Of a stretch of 11,784 nt of DNA, positions 1 to 7,047 are shown piece by piece. The notes beneath the pieces were generated by a model. It saw only the letters and a list, made by a program, of their open reading frames with translations, was not told where the DNA came from and did not search any database. The stretch is from Candidatus Aenigmatarchaeota archaeon (GTDB taxonomy: Archaea; EX4484-52; B79-G9): positions 1 to 11,784 of the forward strand of contig JAGLIP010000014.1 of the NCBI GenBank assembly GCA_023142905.1, read 5' to 3'. A program made the position numbers and the translations under genes. Within the stretch, counting starts at the first letter, position 1; the number at the start of each line of letters is the position of its first letter.

Positions 1-2
1 AT

Positions 3-1139
3 TTATTTTTAAAAAAAATTAATGTAATTCTTCAAGAAGACAATAGACCTCAGGTAATAATTTGTTGTATTCCTAAACAAATAGAGGACTATTGTGGAAT
101 TTCAGAAAGAACGAGGGGTGCAAAAACAGCAAAACCTACGCAGTTAGAAAAACGAATAAATGAATTTAAAAATGTAAATCAAAGATTTTTGGGCGATTTT
201 TCTGTATCTATTTTGCCTAAAAATATAAAACGTAAAGCATACGATTTTCGGAATAGTTTAAAAGGAAAAGCGATGCAAATTAAACTTCCCGTTCCAATTC
301 AACTTCTTAGAGAAAGCACAATGGATGCAATTATTAATTATGATTGTGAAGGAACAAACTCGAGGCAAGACCCTGCGTCTTTTTCTTGGAATTTTTCTAC
401 AGCACTTTATTATAAAGCAAATGGAAAACCGTGGAGACTTGCTAAATTGAGACAAGATACCTGTTATATTGGAATTTCATTTTTTAAGGATAAAAATAGT
501 TTAAATAATGATATGCAAACTTCAATGGCTCAAGTATTTACTAATAATGGGGAAGGGCTTGTTTTAAGAGGGGAAGAAGTCTACACTGATGAACTCACAA
601 AAGAAGCTCACTTATCTGAGTCGCAAGCAAAACAACTTATTGTAAATGCAATTGCACAATATGTTACTAAATCTAAATGTGCCCCTGTACGCGTTGTTAT
701 TCATAAAGAAACATTATTTAGTGATGTTGAGAAAAAAGGTTGTTCTGAAGCAATAGGACTAGTTCAGAAAGACTTCGTTACAATTAATAAACGAAAAAAG
801 TTCAAATTTATGAGATGTGGGATGTATCCAGTATTAAGGGGAACCTTAATTCATTTAAATTTCAAAGAGTATTTACTATACACATCAGGATATACTCCAA
901 GAATAAGAACTTACCCCGGGCATAGCGTCCCTCAACCATTATTTATTACCCACATTGGTGATTCACAAATTAATGACATATGTAAAGAAATTATGGGTTT
1001 AACTAAATTAAATTGGAATACTACTTCCTTTTCAACAGCGTTTCCAATTACTCTTGAATTTTCAAAAAAGGTAGGTAAAATATTATCCGAGTTAGATAAA
1101 AGTAAAGAAGCTCAAAATCATTACCGATTTTATATGTGA
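3..1139 (+). CDS. Argonaute (pAgo), MID end and PIWI domain, partial, catalytically degenerate
   Basis: The frame is open to the left edge, so the start and N-terminal part lie outside; about 378 residues are visible. An in-frame TTG at 189 could be mistaken for a start, but the upstream codons continue the MID-like sequence (VIICCIPKQIEDYC, about 57-98). The PIWI domain is recognised by YYKANGKPWRLA then CYIGISF (about 411-482), MAQVF and GEGLVLRGE (about 525-575), RVVIHKE (about 690-710), YPVLRGT, LTKLNWN and the terminal YRFYM. In nuclease-active Argonautes an Asp sits where Ser is found in YIGIS (477-479) and a second Asp follows the VVIH strand, where Lys is found (705-707). The protein is therefore probably unable to slice and should bind a guide and target and signal to a partner. 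Short pAgos pair with an APAZ-bearing effector (TIR, SIR2, nuclease) and inactive long-B pAgos with nucleases or membrane proteins. Which class this is depends on whether a PAZ domain lies upstream. Identification of the PIWI domain is firm; the class is inference. Confidence 0.9.
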   Translation, partial: LFLKKINVILQEDNRPQVIICCIPKQIEDYCGISERTRGAKTAKPTQLEKRINEFKNVNQRFLGDFSVSILPKNIKRKAYDFRNSLKGKAMQIKLPVPIQLLRESTMDAIINYDCEGTNSRQDPASFSWNFSTALYYKANGKPWRLAKLRQDTCYIGISFFKDKNSLNNDMQTSMAQVFTNNGEGLVLRGEEVYTDELTKEAHLSESQAKQLIVNAIAQYVTKSKCAPVRVVIHKETLFSDVEKKGCSEAIGLVQKDFVTINKRKKFKFMRCGMYPVLRGTLIHLNFKEYLLYTSGYTPRIRTYPGHSVPQPLFITHIGDSQINDICKEIMGLTKLNWNTTSFSTAFPITLEFSKKVGKILSELDKSKEAQNHYRFYM

Positions 1140-1147
1140 TTTTATTC

Positions 1148-1153
1148 TTTTTT
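1148..1153 (+). terminator. T-run after the Argonaute gene
   Basis: Six T residues lie nine bases after the Argonaute stop, within a T-rich stretch from 1140. Archaeal RNA polymerase terminates at such runs without a hairpin. It suggests that the next gene is not co-transcribed with Argonaute, or only by read-through. Confidence 0.45.
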
Positions 1154-1200
1154 CATATTCTGTATTTCTGTATAATTTGAATACTTGCTATTAAAAGAAA

Positions 1201-1215
1201 AGGAATATAAATTTA
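1201..1215 (+). promoter_or_regulatory. Possible TATA element for the lipoprotein gene
   Basis: An AATATAAATTTA stretch is centred about 24-27 bases before the ATG at 1233, which would give a nearly leaderless transcript. A second candidate, GTATAATTT around 1168-1178, would give a leader of about 40 bases. The region is A+T-rich, so both are weak. Confidence 0.3.
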
Positions 1216-1232
1216 ATGATTTAATATTCATT

Positions 1233-1670
1233 ATGGAATTAAAGAATACGAAAATATTATTATTAGGTATATTATTAGCAACTATTTTTATGAGTGGTTG
1301 TACCGATCAAGAATTTAAACCCGATGTAAAACTATCCTTAGATAAAAATAGTATTACTGTAACTGAAAAGGAACTTTCTGAATTTATTACCGCGACAATA
1401 AGTAGACAAGACAGCAATACTAATGAAACAGTTTTTATTTTAAAATTTCCAGAATATAAAAAGAATGTTTATCCTACAGATGTTAATGGTAATAGAATAA
1501 CTGAATTACAAACAAAATCTCTTGTAGGTCAAAATTCAAAAGATATAGTACAATTTAAAGTCTTTGCTACAAAAGGTGAAGGAACAACTATAACTTACGA
1601 CTTAAAAATAGAACTTTGGTGGGATGATACAAAAATTCAAGATAAAGTAATCAAAATTGCAGTTAAATAA
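1233..1670 (+). CDS. Small predicted lipoprotein, unknown function
   Basis: A 145-residue protein starts at the ATG at 1233. A TTG further upstream at 1185 is in frame, but it would place 16 unlikely residues before the signal peptide. Residues 1-22 form a classic lipoprotein signal: basic start (MELKNTK), hydrophobic stretch, and lipobox FMSGC with the acceptor Cys at 23. The mature part is probably a single beta-rich extracellular domain: it has alternating polar and hydrophobic strands, an N-terminal segment (VKLSLDKNSITVTEKE) resembling the Ig-like or CARDB/COG1361 class of archaeal surface proteins, and no cysteines after C23. The protein would be exported and lipid-anchored on the outer face of the membrane. 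It lies 93 bases downstream of Argonaute on the same strand and shares its A+T-rich composition. A functional link to Argonaute is not shown; known membrane partners of Argonautes use transmembrane helices, which this one lacks. Confidence 0.75.
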   Translation: MELKNTKILLLGILLATIFMSGCTDQEFKPDVKLSLDKNSITVTEKELSEFITATISRQDSNTNETVFILKFPEYKKNVYPTDVNGNRITELQTKSLVGQNSKDIVQFKVFATKGEGTTITYDLKIELWWDDTKIQDKVIKIAVK

Positions 1671-1727
1671 ATGATTAAATAAAACCGGCTACATAGGACT
1701 AATTTCTAAAAATCTCAGTAGTTATAT

Positions 1728-1898
1728 TCAATCCTTAGCATATTTCATCTTTACCAATAGCGCGGCTATGAATCCCATTGCAAGGCCTGCAAAAGGGCCA
1801 ATGTCCCATCGGTTATAGTATGCTCCAAGAGCCATACCTGTGAAGAAAAAGCCAACAAAGGCGTACTCGCTCATTTCTTTTGCTTTATCTTTTGCCAT
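1728..1898 (-). CDS. Small two-helix membrane protein, unknown function
   Basis: A protein of 56 residues starts at MAKDKAKEMSEY. A longer frame reaches back to 1973, but its extra 25 residues are A+T-driven, and a good TATA element (1921-1930) lies about 27 bases before the 1898 ATG, which favours this start with a leaderless or nearly leaderless mRNA. The sequence has a charged N-terminus, a first hydrophobic segment (about residues 12-28, FVGFFFTGMALGAYY), a short polar loop (NRWDIG) and a second hydrophobic segment (about 35-50, AGLAMGFIAALLV), then a short basic tail. This is a helical hairpin with both ends probably cytoplasmic. It is divergent from the transporter operon and convergent with the lipoprotein gene. 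I do not recognise a named family. Confidence 0.65.
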   Translation of the reverse strand: MAKDKAKEMSEYAFVGFFFTGMALGAYYNRWDIGPFAGLAMGFIAALLVKMKYAKD

Positions 1899-1920
1899 AC
1901 GACTATATTGTATTTTGTTT

Positions 1921-1930
1921 TTTATATATT
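1921..1930 (-). promoter_or_regulatory. TATA box for the small membrane protein
   Basis: Read on the minus strand this is AATATATAAA, centred about 27 bases before the ATG at 1898. That is the usual distance from archaeal TATA box to transcription start, so the transcript would begin at or beside the start codon. Confidence 0.5.
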
Positions 1931-2008
1931 TTTTTATCCCTATAAATTCGAAATAAGACTCAAAAACATACATATTTCTTATTTAATCCCTTAAAAATAA
2001 GACAAACA

Positions 2009-2016
2009 TTTATATA
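2009..2016 (+). promoter_or_regulatory. TATA box of the regulator/transporter operon
   Basis: TTTATATA matches the archaeal consensus. A start of transcription about 26 bases after its centre falls near 2039-2040, immediately before the palindrome at 2041-2056. A second candidate, TTTATAAC at 2032-2039, would instead start transcription near 2062. In either case the palindrome overlaps the space that polymerase or TFB/TBP must occupy. Confidence 0.65.
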
Positions 2017-2040
2017 CGGCCGCAGACAATATTTATAACA

Positions 2041-2056
2041 TTCACAAAATTGTGAA
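2041..2056 (+). promoter_or_regulatory. Palindromic operator candidate (TTCACAA-N2-TTGTGAA)
   Basis: A perfect 7-bp inverted repeat with a 2-bp spacer lies between the TATA box at 2009 and the ATG at 2076. Size and symmetry fit a site for a dimeric winged-helix protein of the MarR/GbsR type, and the gene for one begins immediately downstream. Autorepression is the natural inference. No second copy was noticed elsewhere in the window. Confidence 0.6.
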
Positions 2057-2075
2057 AGTTAAAAAAGTTGGTTCA

Positions 2076-2549
2076 ATGGTTGAAAAAGCAAAAGCCGAAT
2101 TTGTAGAGCATATGGTTGGATGCAGTAAGATTCATGGATTCGACGATATATCTTCAAGAATAATGGCTATTCTATACATTGAGCCAAAAGAACTATCATT
2201 AGAAGAAATTTCAACCAAAACAAAATACAGTTTATCTGCAATAAGTACTGCTATGAAATTCATGGAAAGGATGGAAATGGTAAAACGCATAAAAAAGCCT
2301 CATTCAAAAAAAGCATACTTCTACATGGAAAAAGACACACTCAAAATGTTTTTGGACTTCTTAAAAAAACAACAGGAAAAAATAGTAATACCTACAATAA
2401 AGAAACTTCCAAACATAATTGAAACATACGAAAAAGAAACAGATAACGAAACAAAAGAAGAATTAAAAATCATAAAAAATTATCAAAAACAAACCATTGC
2501 CTATGAAAAAATAATTGAAAAAACAATCAAGTTAGTTGAAAAATCATGA
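2076..2549 (+). CDS. GbsR/MarR-family transcriptional regulator
   Basis: 157 residues from the ATG at 2076. An in-frame GTG at 2052 lies inside the palindrome and would add eight residues; the ATG fits the family start (MVEKAKAEFVEHMVG) better. Residues about 20-85 form a winged helix: IMAILYI, then LSLEEISTKTKYSLSAISTAMKFMERMEMVKRI as helix-turn-helix and recognition helix, then a wing ending in YFYMEKD. Residues about 88-157 are Lys/Glu-rich helices suited to dimerisation. This layout is that of the GbsR group (COG1510), known in archaea and bacteria as regulators of osmoprotectant uptake and of transporters. The gene heads an operon-like run into an ABC exporter, so it probably represses that exporter and itself through the site at 2041-2056. 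The effector ligand cannot be predicted. Confidence 0.85.
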   Translation: MVEKAKAEFVEHMVGCSKIHGFDDISSRIMAILYIEPKELSLEEISTKTKYSLSAISTAMKFMERMEMVKRIKKPHSKKAYFYMEKDTLKMFLDFLKKQQEKIVIPTIKKLPNIIETYEKETDNETKEELKIIKNYQKQTIAYEKIIEKTIKLVEKS

Positions 2550-2667
2550 AAATTTTGGTAAGTGAATGCATTTTCAAGCTTTTTAATTGCTTTGGGTCTA
2601 TACATTATACGCAATGAAAAAGAACAAGAACGATAAATATCAAAACATAATGTATGCTGGTGTTTTT

Positions 2668-3357
2668 ATGCAAAAATCAAAACATATAATTGAACTTAAA
2701 AGTGTAAAGAAAATATACCGTATGGGCAATGTTGATGTCCCCGCATTAAATGGGGTTTCAATGGCTGTAAACAGGGGCGAGTTCATCGCAATCATGGGCC
2801 CTTCAGGTTCCGGCAAATCAACTTTGATGAATATGGTGGGCTGTCTTGATGTGCCGACAGTAGGCAATATCTTTTTAGACGGTAAAGACATAGCAAAAAT
2901 GAGCGAAAGTGCTTTAGCCCAGATACGAGGGAAAAAAATAGGTTTTGTATTCCAGAAATTCAACCTATTGTCTACATTAACTGCTTTGGAAAATATCACA
3001 ATCCCTATGATGTTTCAAAACATAGAAGAATCAAAAAGAACAAAAAGGGCAATTGAGCTTTTAAAAATCGTCGGCCTTGATAAGCGAGCACATCATAAGC
3101 CAAGCGAGCTTTCAGGAGGGCAGCAGCAGCGGGTTGCAGTAGCAAGGTCGCTTGCAAATAATCCCGAAGTAATTCTCGCCGATGAGCCCACGGGAAACCT
3201 TGATACAAAAACAGGAAAAGAAGTAATAAACATACTTACGGATCTTAACAAAGAAGGAAAAACAATTATTATGGTAACACACGATCCTGATGTTGCAAAA
3301 TTTGCGCAACGGGTTGTTTACATAAAAGACGGTTTGATAAATTCAAACAAAACATGA
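2668..3357 (+). CDS. ABC transporter ATPase, MacB/LolD type
   Basis: 229 residues from the ATG at 2668, chosen because the family begins just before IIELKSVKKIYRMG and a GGTG motif lies six bases upstream. In-frame TTG (2587), ATG (2614) and ATG (2650) codons would add residues with no family match. All nucleotide-binding motifs are intact: Walker A GPSGSGKST (44-52), Q-loop Gln 96 (FVFQKFNLL), signature LSGGQQQR (148-155), Walker B VILADEP with Glu 173, D-loop NLD (177-179) and H-loop His 205. The length and the SGGQQQRVAVARSL signature are typical of the cytosolic ATPase that dimerises under FtsX/MacB permeases in mechanotransmission-type exporters. Its TGA overlaps an ATG of the next gene's frame. 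The 118 bases before it hold only a weak TATA-like TATACATTATA near 2600, so it is probably read mostly from the regulator promoter. Confidence 0.95.
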   Translation: MQKSKHIIELKSVKKIYRMGNVDVPALNGVSMAVNRGEFIAIMGPSGSGKSTLMNMVGCLDVPTVGNIFLDGKDIAKMSESALAQIRGKKIGFVFQKFNLLSTLTALENITIPMMFQNIEESKRTKRAIELLKIVGLDKRAHHKPSELSGGQQQRVAVARSLANNPEVILADEPTGNLDTKTGKEVINILTDLNKEGKTIIMVTHDPDVAKFAQRVVYIKDGLINSNKT

Positions 3358-3364
3358 ATGGAGT

Positions 3365-3370
3365 GGTGAT
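3365..3370 (+). promoter_or_regulatory. Ribosome binding site GGTGAT deciding the start of the secreted protein
   Basis: GGTGAT is complementary to the end of archaeal 16S rRNA and stands four bases before the ATG at 3375. The alternative ATG at 3354, which overlaps the preceding stop, has no such site, so 3375 is preferred. Confidence 0.55.
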
Positions 3371-3374
3371 TTTA

Positions 3375-4595
3375 ATGAATACAATGAAATTTTTAGGTAT
3401 TTTTGTAATGTATGTACTTTTTTTGAACATGGCAAGTTTTTGTGCGGCAGATTCCGCAACACTTGATGTTTCGGTTTTAAAATATGAGCCAACCCCTGCA
3501 GAGCCGGGAAGATATATTGACATATGGTTTAAGGTAGATAATACAGGAACTGATGCGGCCACAGATGCCACACTCACTCTTGAGCCGAAATTTCCTTTTT
3601 CAACAGATGATGATCCTGTAATCAGCATAGGGATATTGAATCCTCTTGATTCTACAACAATAAAATATCGTATCCGTATTGATGAAAATGCTGTTGAAGG
3701 AACAAATGACTTGGATGTCAAATATAGTGCAAATCCTAAAACAAGCATTATGGTATCTAAAAGTTTTGGAATTGAAATAAGGACTAGTGATGCGGAGATA
3801 GTTATAGATTCTGTTAAAACCAGCCCAAGTGAATTTTACCCGGGCCAGAAAGGTACGGTAACACTTGTTACCAAAAACCTTGCGGATTCAACACTTCGCG
3901 ATGTTACAGTTAATCTGGATCTTTCCGGAACAACCACACCTTTTGCACCTGTAGATACAACAACATCAAGCAAGTTCAAGACAATGGCTGCCGGAGAAAC
4001 AAAAACAATAAACTATGGTGTTGTTGCGACACCTGATGCTGCAAGCGGAATATACAAGGTTCCTGTAACCATAACTTTTTCAGATGGCATCGGAACCAAT
4101 TATGTAACAAGTACTATTATAAGCCTTATTGTCGGCGGAACACCAGATATCCTTACAAATATTGAGCCTGAAAAGATTTTTTTGTCAGGAACAACAGGAG
4201 ATATAAGGGTGAATATTGTAAATCGCGGGCTTGTTGACATAAAGTATGTGACTGTTAAAGTAACACCGACAAATGATTTTGAGGTCTTGACAAATGACGA
4301 GATATATGTCGGGAATATAGACTCTGATGATTTTGACAGCGCTTCTTTTACAATACACACCATGCCTTCTTTTTCAGGCGAACTTGCCGTGCCGATTATT
4401 GTAAGTTATATGAATGCAAACAACAAAGCGTTTGAGCTTAAAAAAGATCTTAATATGCGGATATACACAGCCGACGAAGCTAAATCCTTAGGTCTTATAA
4501 GCGGTGGAAGCAGTACAAGCACAACAATAATTGTTTTAGTTGTTGTTGGTTACTTTGGTTACCGATGGTACAAAAAGAGAAAGAGCAAACAATAA
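3375..4595 (+). CDS. Secreted, membrane-anchored COG1361-type (S-layer/CARDB-like) protein
   Basis: 406 residues from the ATG at 3375. Residues 1 to about 26 are a signal peptide (MNTMKFLGIF..., hydrophobic core, AxA-like end at FCAA). Three Ig-like beta modules follow, each with the recurring pattern of extracellular CARDB/COG1361 domains: a Pro near the strand start, 'G..G.v.v.V.N.G'-like strands and a 'L.aG.t..i.y.v' segment (about residues 30-140, 145-255 and 262-365). The C-terminus has a Gly/Ser/Thr linker, one transmembrane helix (about 383-400, TIIVLVVVGYFGYRWY) and a basic cytoplasmic tail KKRKSKQ. The bulk is therefore outside the cell, anchored by one helix. Genes of this kind are commonly found between MacB-type ATPases and permeases in archaea; a role as extracellular partner, substrate receptor or substitute for the MacA adaptor is inference. 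Confidence 0.85.
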   Translation: MNTMKFLGIFVMYVLFLNMASFCAADSATLDVSVLKYEPTPAEPGRYIDIWFKVDNTGTDAATDATLTLEPKFPFSTDDDPVISIGILNPLDSTTIKYRIRIDENAVEGTNDLDVKYSANPKTSIMVSKSFGIEIRTSDAEIVIDSVKTSPSEFYPGQKGTVTLVTKNLADSTLRDVTVNLDLSGTTTPFAPVDTTTSSKFKTMAAGETKTINYGVVATPDAASGIYKVPVTITFSDGIGTNYVTSTIISLIVGGTPDILTNIEPEKIFLSGTTGDIRVNIVNRGLVDIKYVTVKVTPTNDFEVLTNDEIYVGNIDSDDFDSASFTIHTMPSFSGELAVPIIVSYMNANNKAFELKKDLNMRIYTADEAKSLGLISGGSSTSTTIIVLVVVGYFGYRWYKKRKSKQ

Positions 4596-4612
4596 TCGTG
4601 TTGTGATTCCAG

Positions 4613-5827
4613 GTGCTATTTGAATATGCGAAGTATGCCTTTAAGAACATCCGTCACAGAAAGCTTAGAACTTGGCTTACTTTGATTGGGATATTTATCG
4701 GTATCGCCGCTGTTGTGGCTCTTATATCTATTGGACAGGGCATGCAGAACGCAATAAACGAAGAATTTTCTAAATCAGGAGCTGACAGGTTAACAATTCA
4801 GCCCGCAGGCGGTTTTGCGGGTGCATATGTGTCTGAAAAATTATACGAAAGCGATGTTGATGTTGTAAATCGCGTAAAAAGTGTGGAGTTTGCAACAGGA
4901 GTCATTATACAGACCGGACGGATAAAATACAAAGACCAAACAAAAAGTGCATCAATATTTGGTGTAGGATCTGACGAAGAGACAAGAAGATTTATAGAAA
5001 AAGTAGATTTCTTTTTAATTGAAGAAGGCAGGCAGTTTAAAAGCATTGACAATAATGTTGCAATACTTGGAAGCAATATTGCAAGCGATATGTTTGATAG
5101 GGAAATTATTTTGGGCGAAAAGATATTTGTCGAGAATAAAGAATATAAGGTCATTGGCATCCAGAAAAAAAGCGGAAGTCCCATGCATGATAATATGGTG
5201 CGTATTACAACAGAATCTGCGCAGGAACTGTTCGATTTAAAAAAAACAAAAGAAGTGTCAATGATATTTGCCCGGGTAAAACCCGGAATTGATCCTTTAA
5301 TGGTTGCAGAGGATGTAAGAGATGCCCTTCGTAAAGATCATGATGTTAAAGAAGGCCAGGAAGATTTTATTGTTGTGACCGCAGAACAGATGATTGAGGG
5401 ATTTAACAATATACTTCTTGTGATTCAGGTTGTTCTTGTAGGAATCGCAGCAATATCATTGATTGTTGGTGGCATTGGTATTACAAATACAATGTATACT
5501 TCTGTTGTAGAGCGAACACGAGAAATCGGTATAATGAAATCCGTTGGCGCAAAAAATTCAGACATAGTGTCTATTTTTTTAATGGAATCCGCCATGCTTG
5601 GTTTTTTTGGGGGCATACTCGGGATTATAATTGGGCTTTCTGTAAGCAAGGCAGTAGAAATCGCAGCAGTATATTCAGGTATTAATGTGCTTAAGGCATA
5701 TTTCGGTTATGAGCTAATTGCTGGGGCACTTATTTTTTCGATGAGTGTGGGCATCATATCCGGCGTTATGCCTGCCAAAAACGCTTCAAAAATGAATCCT
5801 GTTGATGCATTAAGGAGTATGATATAA
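4613..5827 (+). CDS. ABC transporter permease, FtsX/MacB family (first copy)
   Basis: 404 residues starting at GTG 4613; a GTGAT motif lies five bases upstream and the start aligns with the second copy (YAFKNIRHRK against YAFKNLKHRK). Topology is MacB-like: one N-terminal helix (about 19-42), a large extracellular MacB_PCD domain (about 45-260), then three helices (about 267-290, 322-345 and 368-388). The segment ERTREIGIMKSVGAKNSDI (about 300-318) is the family's cytosolic coupling helix that contacts the ATPase, and the end PAKNASKMNPVDALR is the usual FtsX closing motif. These permeases do not carry substrate through a pore; ATP-driven movement is passed to the extracellular domain. It sits 17 bases after the secreted protein gene and two bases before its paralogue, with which it probably forms a heterodimer. 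Confidence 0.93.
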   Translation: MLFEYAKYAFKNIRHRKLRTWLTLIGIFIGIAAVVALISIGQGMQNAINEEFSKSGADRLTIQPAGGFAGAYVSEKLYESDVDVVNRVKSVEFATGVIIQTGRIKYKDQTKSASIFGVGSDEETRRFIEKVDFFLIEEGRQFKSIDNNVAILGSNIASDMFDREIILGEKIFVENKEYKVIGIQKKSGSPMHDNMVRITTESAQELFDLKKTKEVSMIFARVKPGIDPLMVAEDVRDALRKDHDVKEGQEDFIVVTAEQMIEGFNNILLVIQVVLVGIAAISLIVGGIGITNTMYTSVVERTREIGIMKSVGAKNSDIVSIFLMESAMLGFFGGILGIIIGLSVSKAVEIAAVYSGINVLKAYFGYELIAGALIFSMSVGIISGVMPAKNASKMNPVDALRSMI

Positions 5828-5829
5828 AA

Positions 5830-7047
5830 ATGATTAAGGATTATTTTTCATACGCGTTTAAGAACCTAAAACACCGTAAGGTCAGAACTTGGCTTACTAT
5901 GATTGGCATCGTTATAGGAATTGCGGCAGTTGTGTCTATAATTTCTCTTGGTCAAGGTCTTGAAGATATGGTTACCGGCCAGTTTGAGGATATGGGTGCT
6001 GATAAGATTACAATTCTTCCCGGGAGCAGTCTTATGAGTATGGGTATGGCAACAATTTCTCTTAATCAAAAAGATTATGATGCAATAAGGCAGGTAAGCG
6101 GTGTTGAAAGTGTTGCGGGCCTGCTTTATTCTTCGAAAAGGATAGAATATAAGGAAGATTCGGAATATACATTTGTTGTTGGCCTACCGCTGGATTCGGA
6201 TTCAAAAAAAGTGTTTGACAGTATGCAAAACTTTGAACTGGATTTTGGCCGGGATCTAAAAGATGGAGATAACAATGTTGTTGTCGTCGGGTCTTCAGTT
6301 GCACAAGATGATAAGATTTTTAAAAAAGGTGTTTCTCTCGGCAGTAAAATTACAATTGACAGTGTTGATTTTAAAGTTGTGGGTGTCTTAAAGACTCTAG
6401 GCAATGAGCAGGATGATCGATCCGTATATGTAAATATTGAACAGTTAAGAGAGCTTATAGATAACAAAGATAAATATGACATGTTTTTTGTGCAAGCAAA
6501 ATCCAATTTTGATGTAAGTGAGGTTGCTGATGACATAACTGATGCTTTGCGGAAATCACGAGATCTTAAAGAGGGGGAAGAAGATTTTAATGTGCAGACA
6601 ACAGAACAGATTCAGGAAAGCTTCGGCACAATATTTAGTATCGTGCAGTGGTTTCTGATAGGTATTGCATCTATATCTATTGTGGTTGGCGGTATAGGTA
6701 TAATGAATACCATGTATACCTCTGTTCTTGAAAGGACTTATGAAATTGGTATAATGAAAGCTATCGGTGCAAGAAATAAGGATATACTCATGCTTTTTGT
6801 TATAGAAGCAGGGACATTGGGTGCTGTGGGTGGAATTATCGGCATGATTATCGGTGGCGGTTTTGCAAAAATTATTGAGCTTGTTGCCAAAAATGCGTTA
6901 CCTGCCGACCTTTTGAGCGCGCATCTTAGTGTTGAGCTTTTAGGCGGCGCTGTTTTATTCTCTTTTATTGTAGGTATGGCTTCTGGTGCTTTTCCCGCAA
7001 AGCAAGCGGCATCTTTAAAGCCTGTTGATGCGCTTCGGTGGGAGTGA
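5830..7047 (+). CDS. ABC transporter permease, FtsX/MacB family (second copy)
   Basis: 405 residues from the ATG at 5830, two bases after the first copy. It has the same plan: helix about 19-42, MacB_PCD extracellular domain, three C-terminal helices, coupling segment ERTYEIGIMKAIGARNKDI and ending PAKQAASLKPVDALRWE. Similarity to the first copy runs the full length (RTWLTLIGIFIGIAAVV against RTWLTMIGIVIGIAAVV; IVGGIGITNTMYTSVVERT against VVGGIGIMNTMYTSVLERT), but the extracellular domains differ much more, so this is an old tandem duplication with specialised outer halves. With one ATPase gene nearby, the expected complex is two ATPases, one of each permease and the COG1361 protein. Substrate is unknown. 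Confidence 0.93.
   Translation: MIKDYFSYAFKNLKHRKVRTWLTMIGIVIGIAAVVSIISLGQGLEDMVTGQFEDMGADKITILPGSSLMSMGMATISLNQKDYDAIRQVSGVESVAGLLYSSKRIEYKEDSEYTFVVGLPLDSDSKKVFDSMQNFELDFGRDLKDGDNNVVVVGSSVAQDDKIFKKGVSLGSKITIDSVDFKVVGVLKTLGNEQDDRSVYVNIEQLRELIDNKDKYDMFFVQAKSNFDVSEVADDITDALRKSRDLKEGEEDFNVQTTEQIQESFGTIFSIVQWFLIGIASISIVVGGIGIMNTMYTSVLERTYEIGIMKAIGARNKDILMLFVIEAGTLGAVGGIIGMIIGGGFAKIIELVAKNALPADLLSAHLSVELLGGAVLFSFIVGMASGAFPAKQAASLKPVDALRWE

Noticed and set aside
189..191. TTG as the start of the Argonaute gene
   Set aside because: The frame stays open to the window edge and the upstream codons read as MID-domain sequence, so TTG 189 is internal.
2587..2667. Longer N-terminus for the ABC ATPase from TTG 2587, ATG 2614 or ATG 2650
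   Set aside because: The extra residues are low-complexity Lys/Asn, lack a ribosome binding site and have no counterpart in the family; the ATG at 2668 has GGTG upstream.
3118..3132. CAG triplet run in the ATPase gene
   Set aside because: It simply encodes the GlnGlnGln of the ABC signature SGGQQQR, which is conserved at protein level.
3269..3748. Minus-strand open frame of 159 codons
   Set aside because: It lies opposite the well-supported ATPase and secreted protein genes, spans their junction, and has no ribosome binding site or family resemblance.
5272..5286. Short hairpin CCGGGT-AAA-ACCCGG
   Set aside because: Six pairs inside the first permease gene with no regulatory context; expected by chance from the Gly/Pro codons.
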